Part shown: positions 32,626 through 38,069 of the stretch, one piece after another | Layout: each line of letters opens with the position of its first letter | Position numbering within the stretch: position 1 is the stretch's first letter | Origin: Anaerolineae bacterium | GTDB lineage: Bacteria > Chloroflexota > Anaerolineae > DTLA01 | Direction of reading: 5' to 3' | NCBI GenBank assembly: GCA_029907165.1 | Contig: JARYMK010000007.1 | Location: 1 to 38,069 of the forward strand | DNA: 38,069 nucleotides | Made by a program: the position numbers and the translations under genes | The notes under the pieces: generated by a model | The model's input: only the letters and a program-made list of their open reading frames with translations | Told to the model about the DNA's origin: nothing | Database searches by the model: none

Positions 32626-33501
32626 TTATCCTTCTCCGAGATAGCGTTCAAAGAACCCCAACACCTTCTGTTTGTACGCTTCGGGTTCCACCTCGTCCAC
32701 GTTCCGATGCCCAGCCTTGGGCACAACCCACAGGTCTTTCGGCTCGCCCGCCGCTGCGAACATGGCCCGCACTTCCTCGGTGGATGTGTACGGGTCCCGT
32801 TCGCCGTGAATCAGCAAGAGCGCCCGTGGCGCGACCTTGCTTGCCCACAGGCCCGGATCGGCTTGCTCCAGGTCGGCCCCCAGCCGCCAACCGGCAGCCT
32901 TCACCGCCAGGTATGCCAGCGGCTTCGCCACGCTGCCCGGGATGCCGCGCTCGCGCATCCCCTCAAAGATGGCATCCCTGAGCCAGACGAAGGAACCGTC
33001 GGCGGCGACGGCGCGGATGTCCTGGGCCAGCGGCGTGCCGCTGATGGCGACCGCCCCGCCCATGGAGAAGCCCAGCACGCCGATGCGACCGTAGCCGCGC
33101 TCCCGCAGGAACTTCTCCGCGGCGAGCAGGTCGCGCCGCTCAAAGTACCCCATGCTCACGTGCTTGCCGCCGCTGCGGCCGTGCCCCCGGAAGTCAAACA
33201 TCAGGACCGTGATTCCGCGCTCGTGGAACCACGGCGCGTACTTCAGGTCGGGGTCCATGCTTCCCGCGTGCCCGTGCAGGAAGATCACGGCGCGTCGTGC
33301 ATCCTGGGCCGGTATTAGCCAGCCCCGCAGCGGGATGCCATCCTCGCTTGTAAAGGTAACATCCTCGTACTCCAGGCCGTACTCCGCCGGATTCGTCGCC
33401 CTGTCGGGCCGTCTCCGCCGCACAATCTGGTCCGATGCATACCAGACGGCGGCGATGACCACAACGGCGACGATGGCCAGCGCAGCCAAAACACCGATCA
33501 T
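32626..33501 (-). CDS. Membrane-anchored alpha/beta hydrolase
   Basis: A 291-residue protein. An N-terminal hydrophobic helix (about 2-21) followed by basic residues anchors it. The alpha/beta hydrolase core has HGHAG (76-80) for the oxyanion hole, nucleophile Ser146 in GFSMGG, Asp236 in GERDPYTS and His265 in AGHRNVDE, so the triad is complete. Family members are esterases, lipases or peptidases, and the substrate cannot be told. Its ATG overlaps the PrsW-like gene stop by 4 bases (ATGA), so the two are coupled. Confidence 0.92.
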   Translation of the reverse strand: MIGVLAALAIVAVVVIAAVWYASDQIVRRRRPDRATNPAEYGLEYEDVTFTSEDGIPLRGWLIPAQDARRAVIFLHGHAGSMDPDLKYAPWFHERGITVLMFDFRGHGRSGGKHVSMGYFERRDLLAAEKFLRERGYGRIGVLGFSMGGAVAISGTPLAQDIRAVAADGSFVWLRDAIFEGMRERGIPGSVAKPLAYLAVKAAGWRLGADLEQADPGLWASKVAPRALLLIHGERDPYTSTEEVRAMFAAAGEPKDLWVVPKAGHRNVDEVEPEAYKQKVLGFFERYLGEG

Positions 33502-34658
33502 CTGTCCTCACCTCGTTCTATGTGCAAGACGTGTACCAACGGCGAAGGTTCCAGCGCCAGGCGCAGAACGATGGCCGCGCCGACACTCAAGAAGAGAAAC
33601 GCGCCGGCCACTAGCGCCGCGATCCAGACCGAGTCGGTGGCTGTCTGAAGCACCGCAACCGCGATGGCCAGCACGTTCCACGCGCTGTGCAGTCCCATGG
33701 CCAGGGCTAGCCCCAGGAAGAATCGCCCCGGCTGCCTGTGCGCGATCCATTCCCACAGGCCCCAAGCCGTGAGAGCCACCGTGCTGGTGTGGATGAGCAT
33801 GGCCCCCACGCGCAGGACGGCGATGGCCACGCCCGCGCCCGGAAACGGATTCGCGAAGGCGGCTTCGTACACGCTGAAGGTTACGCCGCACGTGATGCCC
33901 CACGTCAGGGTCTGGGCGCGGCTGGGACGGTGTGCCAGCGCCAGCACCCCCACTGCCAGCACCTTGCCCACTTCCTCAATCACAGGAACGAACCCCGCCA
34001 TGAGGACGAGCAGGAATGCGACGACCCCAGGCTGGCGCAGCATCTCCCCGCTGGTGAGGAGGAACGGGTCGGAGAACTGCTCGCGCATCTCCTCCAGCGT
34101 GCGCATGCCATCGGGTAAGAGACCAAGGACCACGCCCACGAGGACCGCCATCCCCACCAACGCAAGCACCTCCCAGAACATGCTCCACCAGAGCGACACC
34201 GTGAGCGTCGCGCTGGTTTGGGCGGCAACCTGTCGCCAGGTCGCGGGATGGGTCGCGTGGGCGAGTCGCTGGCTCACGAACGCCAGGAGCGCGATACCAG
34301 GTAGGAGCGCGCCGAGCACCTGGGCGAGTCCGCCGATGGCCTGGCTGTCGGCGCTCGCGGCGATGAGGGCAATCGCCAGCGCGAACAGGCCAACCCATAG
34401 CCACGGGCGGGAAATGCGGAAGGGGGATGAGGGCCGACGGCGCAGGCCCCTCACGCCCTGCACGATGAACCAGCCGCCCAGGAGCGCGCTCAATCCGGCC
34501 AGGCCCGCCCAGAGTCCGGTCATGTCGCCCAGCGGTATCTCGCTGTAGACGGCCGACAGAGCGAGCAGTCCCACCACCATGAACGGCAGCAGCACCGATG
34601 CCGCGCCGACCAGGATCATCCCCACGAAGCCGATGGTCTTCACAACGTCGTTGTCCAA
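33498..34658 (-). CDS. PrsW-family intramembrane metalloprotease
   Basis: A polytopic membrane protein of about 386 residues with around nine hydrophobic segments. The protease motifs of the PrsW family (PF13367) are visible: EEVGK (Glu228, Glu229), FSVYEA (Glu265), a His in LIHTST (His290) and HSAWN (His324, Asn328). The characterised PrsW of Bacillus cleaves an anti-sigma factor; no anti-sigma gene is seen nearby. The start is uncertain: TTG 34658 with GAGGTG just upstream is used, GTG 34643 is possible, and the longer open frame adds 65 implausible residues. It lies 35 bases after the helicase. Confidence 0.85.
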   Translation of the reverse strand: MDNDVVKTIGFVGMILVGAASVLLPFMVVGLLALSAVYSEIPLGDMTGLWAGLAGLSALLGGWFIVQGVRGLRRRPSSPFRISRPWLWVGLFALAIALIAASADSQAIGGLAQVLGALLPGIALLAFVSQRLAHATHPATWRQVAAQTSATLTVSLWWSMFWEVLALVGMAVLVGVVLGLLPDGMRTLEEMREQFSDPFLLTSGEMLRQPGVVAFLLVLMAGFVPVIEEVGKVLAVGVLALAHRPSRAQTLTWGITCGVTFSVYEAAFANPFPGAGVAIAVLRVGAMLIHTSTVALTAWGLWEWIAHRQPGRFFLGLALAMGLHSAWNVLAIAVAVLQTATDSVWIAALVAGAFLFLSVGAAIVLRLALEPSPLVHVLHIERGEDR

Positions 34659-34693
34659 GTGCACCTCACAATCGCAAGCCCGCCATGCGACGC

Positions 34694-37021
34694 CTATCGC
34701 AGGTTGGGGGTTGCCCCGGGAAAGGTGCGCGGGTTTGCCCCTTGTTCCTGCATGAGTGCATCCAGTATAAGCACGGCGGCGGCTTTGTCCAGCGGCTCGT
34801 TGTTGTTGCCGCACTTGGGGCTTTGCACGCACGACGGGCAGCCGTCCTGGCACGGGCAGCCCGCGATGGTCTTGCGCGTGGCGGCCCAGAGTCGCTCCAG
34901 CATCTGGAACCCCTTCTCGGCGATGCCGACGCCGCCCGGGTGCCCGTCGTAGATGAAGACCTGCGCCTCACCCGTGTCCTCGTGGCACGGCGTGGACAGC
35001 CCGCCGATGTCCAGTCGGTCGCACATGGCGAACAGCGGCAGCAGGCCGATGCTGGCGTGTTCCAGCGCGTGGAGGCCGCCCGCGAAGTCCAGGCCCGCCT
35101 GCAACACGCGCATCATGATTCCGGTGGGAACGTTGAACCACAGCGCGGAGGTTACGAAGGACTGGCTCGGCAGGTTCAGCGGCACGTTGTCCAGCACCGT
35201 CTCCGTGTACTGCTGCACGCGCTTGTAGCCGATGACCTGCTGGGTTACGCGCACCTGGCCGTAGTAGGCGTCGCACGTCGGGAAATGCCGCACCTGCCAC
35301 GAGCGCACGATGCTCACGTCGTTGATCTCGCGCGGGGTGGTGTAGTAGTCCACATCCGCCGGCCGCACGCAGGCGGTCTGCGTGTCCAGGTCCAGGCGGG
35401 TTACCAGGTACGTCTCGCCCTGGTGGAGGTACACCGCGCCCGGGTGGACGCGGAGCAGGGCAGTGGCCCCGTCCACCTGCTCCAACATGCGGTAGTTGTT
35501 GCTCTCATCCAGCAGCGTGAACGTGGAGCCGGAGATGGAGCGGATGTTGACGCGCTCGGCCGGGTAGGAGATGCCGGAGATGAACCAGCGTTCGCCGCGG
35601 TACTCCAGCACGCCAGCCCGCTCCAGTTGCACCATGGCCTCGGCGAAGGTGGGGCCAAACAGGCGCTCGTCGTCGTTGGTGAGCGGGCGCTCGTGAGCGG
35701 CGCAGGGCAGATGCTGATGCAGGAGGTACAGGTTCCCAGGGTCAATCAAGGCATGCTCAGGACTGCGCCCGAAAAGTTCCTTCGGCTCGCGCATGAAGTA
35801 CTGATCCAGCGGGTTGTCCAGACCGATGAGGATGGAGATGGAGTCCTTCTTGCCGCGGCCCGCGCGCCCCGCCTGCTGCCACACGCTGGCGATGGTGCCA
35901 GGGTAGCCTACGGTAACCGTGGCGTCCAGCGCGCCCACGTCCACGCCCAACTCCAGCGCGTTCGTCGCCGTTACGCCCAGCAGCCGCCCTTGGAACAGAC
36001 CCTGCTCTATCTGTCGCCGCTGCTCGGGCAGGTAGCCCGCGCGATAGGCGGCGACGCGGGGGGCGAGGTCGGGTTGCGTCTCCTCCAGCGCCTCGCGCGC
36101 GTAGCGGAGGATAAGTTCGGCTACCTTGCGCGTCCGCGCGAAGGTGATGTTGCGGATGCCGTGCTGCACCATCTCGCCGAACAGGAACGCCGCCTCGGCG
36201 TTGGCGCTGCGTCGCGCGGTCTTGGCCTTGTCCAGGAAGGGCGGGTTCCACAGCAGAAACTCCTTGCTCATTTGAGGGGAGCCGTCATCGTCCACGACAA
36301 CCACCTTGCGCGAGGTCAGGCGTTCGGCATGTTCGCCTGGGTTGGCGATGGTCGCGGAGCACAGGATGAACTGCGGGTGGGAGCCGTAGAACTCGCAGAT
36401 GCGCAGAAGCCGCCGCAGCACGCAGGCGACGTGCGAGCCGAAGATGCCCCGATACACGTGCGCCTCGTCAATGACCACGAACCGCAGTTTGGCGAAGAAG
36501 CGGCTCCAGAGTTGGTGGTTGGGCAGGATGCCCACATGGAGCATGTCGGGATTCGTGAGGACGATGGCCGCTCGCTGGCGCAGGCGGCCGCGCGCGCCCT
36601 GGGGCGTGTCGCCGTCGTAGGTCCCGAACGTGAGGCCGCCCAGGGCATCGGTCAGTTGCCGCAGGGCGCGGAGTTGGTCCTGGGCCAGCGCCTTGGTGGG
36701 GAACAGGTAGAACGCGCGCGCCTGCGGGTCCTGGAGGACGGCTTCTAGCACGGGCACGTTGTAGGCCAGGGTCTTGCCGCTGGCAGTGGATGTGGCCAGG
36801 ATGACATCGTGCCCGTCCCGCGCGGCGTTGATGGCCTGCGCCTGGTGGGTGTACAGGCGCGACGCGCCGATGTCGGCCAGCGCCTGCGCCAGGGGCTTGG
36901 GAAGGGGACGATCCAGTCGCCCATAGCGGGCTGGCCGCGCAGGTAGGTGCTCCTGGTGCACGATTTGCCCGCGGTAGAATGGCAGGGCCTTTAGATGGTC
37001 AATGAACTCTTGACTGTTCAC
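34694..37021 (-). CDS. DEAH-box helicase with C-terminal zinc-binding DUF1998 domain (MrfA/YprA-like)
   Basis: A protein of about 775 residues. Helicase motifs: TSTASGKT (77-84), VVIDEAH (182-188), SAT (222-224) and, in the second RecA domain, QQAGRAGR. The C-terminal part has the DUF1998-type Cys-rich site (GCPCQDGCPSCVQSPKCG), four Cys that bind zinc. The closest known relatives are MrfA/YprA DNA-repair helicases of bacteria and archaeal Hel308-like proteins. GTG 37021 gives a natural N-terminus (NSQEFIDHLKALPFYRGQ), but no clear ribosome site is seen; GTG 37030 and TTG 37081 are possible. The same-strand genes downstream may share its transcript. Confidence 0.92.
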   Translation of the reverse strand: MNSQEFIDHLKALPFYRGQIVHQEHLPARPARYGRLDRPLPKPLAQALADIGASRLYTHQAQAINAARDGHDVILATSTASGKTLAYNVPVLEAVLQDPQARAFYLFPTKALAQDQLRALRQLTDALGGLTFGTYDGDTPQGARGRLRQRAAIVLTNPDMLHVGILPNHQLWSRFFAKLRFVVIDEAHVYRGIFGSHVACVLRRLLRICEFYGSHPQFILCSATIANPGEHAERLTSRKVVVVDDDGSPQMSKEFLLWNPPFLDKAKTARRSANAEAAFLFGEMVQHGIRNITFARTRKVAELILRYAREALEETQPDLAPRVAAYRAGYLPEQRRQIEQGLFQGRLLGVTATNALELGVDVGALDATVTVGYPGTIASVWQQAGRAGRGKKDSISILIGLDNPLDQYFMREPKELFGRSPEHALIDPGNLYLLHQHLPCAAHERPLTNDDERLFGPTFAEAMVQLERAGVLEYRGERWFISGISYPAERVNIRSISGSTFTLLDESNNYRMLEQVDGATALLRVHPGAVYLHQGETYLVTRLDLDTQTACVRPADVDYYTTPREINDVSIVRSWQVRHFPTCDAYYGQVRVTQQVIGYKRVQQYTETVLDNVPLNLPSQSFVTSALWFNVPTGIMMRVLQAGLDFAGGLHALEHASIGLLPLFAMCDRLDIGGLSTPCHEDTGEAQVFIYDGHPGGVGIAEKGFQMLERLWAATRKTIAGCPCQDGCPSCVQSPKCGNNNEPLDKAAAVLILDALMQEQGANPRTFPGATPNLR

Positions 37022-37132
37022 GGCACTCACGGACGGGCGTTGTTGCGTGTGGTCGGGAGCGAAGCGCACCCCCAGCCCCAAGTTTACCCGTGTTCCGCTA
37101 GGGGCGCAAGTCGGGGGCTGTTTTCCCTCTCC

Positions 37133-37159
37133 CGTCAGGAGAGAGTTGGGGTGAGGGGC
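37133..37159. repeat. Repeat B, inverted copy 2
   Basis: TTCCCTCTCCCGTCAGGAGA then GAGTTGG; it resembles the complement of 16112-16148, with changes. Confidence 0.55.
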
Positions 37160-37193
37160 AGTCGTATACGGGCGACGCGAAAGGGCGCAGCCG

Positions 37194-37318
37194 CCGCGCG
37201 GGGCTAAATCCCGCCCTGAAAGGACAAAGCCCTATCGGCTACCCCAGCCCCGAAGGGGCTTGGCTCGGTTAGCCGATGCTTTAGCGTTGGGCAGGGCCGC
37301 GCGCGTTCACCTCGCCCC
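37194..37318. repeat. 125-base dispersed repeat A, copy 3 (inverted)
   Basis: Reverse complement of 15931-16055 with more differences, for example AGCCCCGAAGGGGCTTGGCT in place of the CCAAGCCCCTTCGGGGCT block. Confidence 0.75.
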
Positions 37319-37352
37319 CGGCCCTCGGCCTCCCCACGGAGGAGGCCGGCGC

Positions 37353-37387
37353 TCCCTCTCCCGGCGGGAGAGGGTCAGGGTGAGGGG
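37353..37387. repeat. Repeat B, inverted copy 3
   Basis: CCCTCTCCCGGCGGGAGAGG then GTCAGGGTGAGGGG, the complement of the 16112-16148 unit, with high identity. Confidence 0.7.
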
Positions 37388-37406
37388 CCGTCGCACACGG
37401 GCGACC

Positions 37407-38069
37407 TCAGTCATGGATGACGACGAGCGTGCCCACGCCGGCGGCGCTGTTGGCCCCCAGCGGCACGTGGGGCTCTGTCCACTCAAACAGCCACTTGGCG
37501 TCCTCTATCTTCAGGTTGACGCATCCGTGGCTCATGGGCCGGCCGAAGTTGTTGTGCCAGTACGCGCCGTGGAGGCCGTAGCCCTTGTAGAAGTACATGA
37601 TGTAGGGCACATTGGGCAGGTAGTAGCCAGGGCCGGACATGGGCGCACTTCGGTACTTGACGTAGATGTTGAAGCGGCCCTTGACAGTGGGCGTGGCCGG
37701 TAGGCCCGACGAGATCACCGCCCAGTACACGGCGCGGTTGCCTTCATACGCCACAAGGCGTTGCGAAGACAGGTCCACATCTATCCACTTCTCGCCGTCG
37801 CCAACGCCGGCCGGCGGCGCGGCTGTCGGCTGGGTCTTGGGCGTGGGTTTCGGCGGCACGGGCGTGGCCGTAGGTGTGGGGGTGGGCGTAGGTGTCTCGG
37901 TGGGGGTGGGCGTCGGCGTCTCCGTCGGGGTCGGCGTCGGCGTTTCGGTGGGCGTGTTCGTCGGCGTGGGCGTCGGCGTTTCGGTGGGCGTGTTCGTCGG
38001 CGTGGGCGTCGGCGTCTCGGTCGGGGTGTTGGTGGGCGTGAAGGTCGGCGTGGCGGTGGGCGTGTGGGT
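37407..38069 (-). CDS. L,D-transpeptidase (YkuD domain) with Thr-Pro repeat stalk, N-terminus outside window
   Basis: The frame runs to the right edge, so only the C-terminal 220 residues are seen. The first 70 are almost pure Thr/Pro with Glu, Asn, Phe and Ala, made of 12-residue units. Then comes a YkuD domain with WIDVDLSSQRLVAYEGNRAV, YLPNVPYIMYFYKGYGLHG and the catalytic SHGCVNL, whose Cys forms the acyl-enzyme. These enzymes make 3-3 or lipoprotein cross-links in peptidoglycan. An apparent start at 37859 is really an internal GTG. The stalk suggests a surface-exposed, anchored enzyme. Confidence 0.93.
   Translation of the reverse strand, partial: THTPTATPTFTPTNTPTETPTPTPTNTPTETPTPTPTNTPTETPTPTPTETPTPTPTETPTPTPTPTATPVPPKPTPKTQPTAAPPAGVGDGEKWIDVDLSSQRLVAYEGNRAVYWAVISSGLPATPTVKGRFNIYVKYRSAPMSGPGYYLPNVPYIMYFYKGYGLHGAYWHNNFGRPMSHGCVNLKIEDAKWLFEWTEPHVPLGANSAAGVGTLVVIHD
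37935..38042. repeat. 36-bp tandem repeat encoding the Thr-Pro stalk
   Basis: Two identical 36-base units (37935-37970, 37971-38006), beginning CGTCGGCGTTTCGGTGGGCG, and a third, degenerate unit. They encode 12 residues each on the minus strand, in frame, so the number of units can change without breaking the gene. Confidence 0.85.

Larger units (their letters stand above)
37022..37406. other. 385-base spacer with dispersed repeats; no gene supported
   Basis: It contains one inverted copy of repeat A and two inverted relatives of repeat B. Open frames here only cross repeats. Confidence 0.75.

Noticed and set aside
34598-36748. A 716-codon open frame on the plus strand opposite the helicase
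   Set aside because: It runs antisense to a clear DEAH helicase and encodes Arg/Gly/His-rich sequence with no recognisable domain.
37935-38042. Possible CRISPR array (36-base direct repeats)
   Set aside because: The units are adjacent with no spacers and are in frame within a Thr-Pro stalk of an L,D-transpeptidase.

Overview
The window looks like a GC-rich chromosome segment from an anaerobic bacterium, most probably a member of the Chloroflexota. This is inference: the signs are Thr-Pro-rich (TPTPTP) linkers on surface proteins, two membrane-anchored Trp/Asn-Glu-Pro type glycoside hydrolases, an anaerobe-type cluster of NifX-like and MinD-ferredoxin genes, and frequent GTG/TTG starts. No rRNA, tRNA or CRISPR was seen.

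Layout. 1-1103 holds remnants of two insertion sequences and a long perfect hairpin. 1182-5572 (+) carries a promoter, a small I9-like protein, a subtilase, a zinc-ribbon/AIM24 protein, a small membrane protein, a cyclophilin-fold protein and an M42 aminopeptidase. 5717-13176 (+) is a complete F1Fo ATP synthase operon in the classical order (AtpZ-like, AtpI-like, a, c, b, delta, alpha, gamma, beta, epsilon) with a good sigma-70-type promoter, followed by an MreB homologue. A DUF401 transporter (-) and an 865-base repeat-filled spacer come next. 16548-22937 (+) carries an HtrA-like protease, two related glycoside hydrolases and a DedA protein.

22990-31162 (-) is one compact run of about fifteen genes, many overlapping by 4 bases. 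In transcription order: Mrp ATPase, RG-rich zinc ribbon, NifX-like protein with Gly/Arg tail, 2x[4Fe-4S] ferredoxin, FmdB zinc ribbon, small RG-rich zinc ribbon, MOSC protein, two MinD-type ATPases with inserted ferredoxin domains, a CooT-like nickel protein, a small His-bearing helical protein, a PadR regulator, two more NifX-like proteins and a chromate transporter gene broken by a frameshift and an in-frame stop. The set resembles the orange-protein (ORP) gene clusters of sulfate reducers, which build a Mo-Cu cluster, but here it is merged with Ni/MOSC/PadR functions. It is driven by a near-consensus promoter (TTGACA-17-TATACT) overlaid by two overlapping palindromes, probably operators. 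This is the most interesting system in the window.

31762-38069 (-) carries a two-repeat lipoprotein, an alpha/beta hydrolase overlapping a PrsW-like intramembrane protease, an MrfA/YprA-like DEAH helicase and the C-terminal part of an L,D-transpeptidase with a Thr-Pro repeat stalk. Several families of dispersed palindromic repeats are scattered between genes, one as three copies of a 125-base unit.
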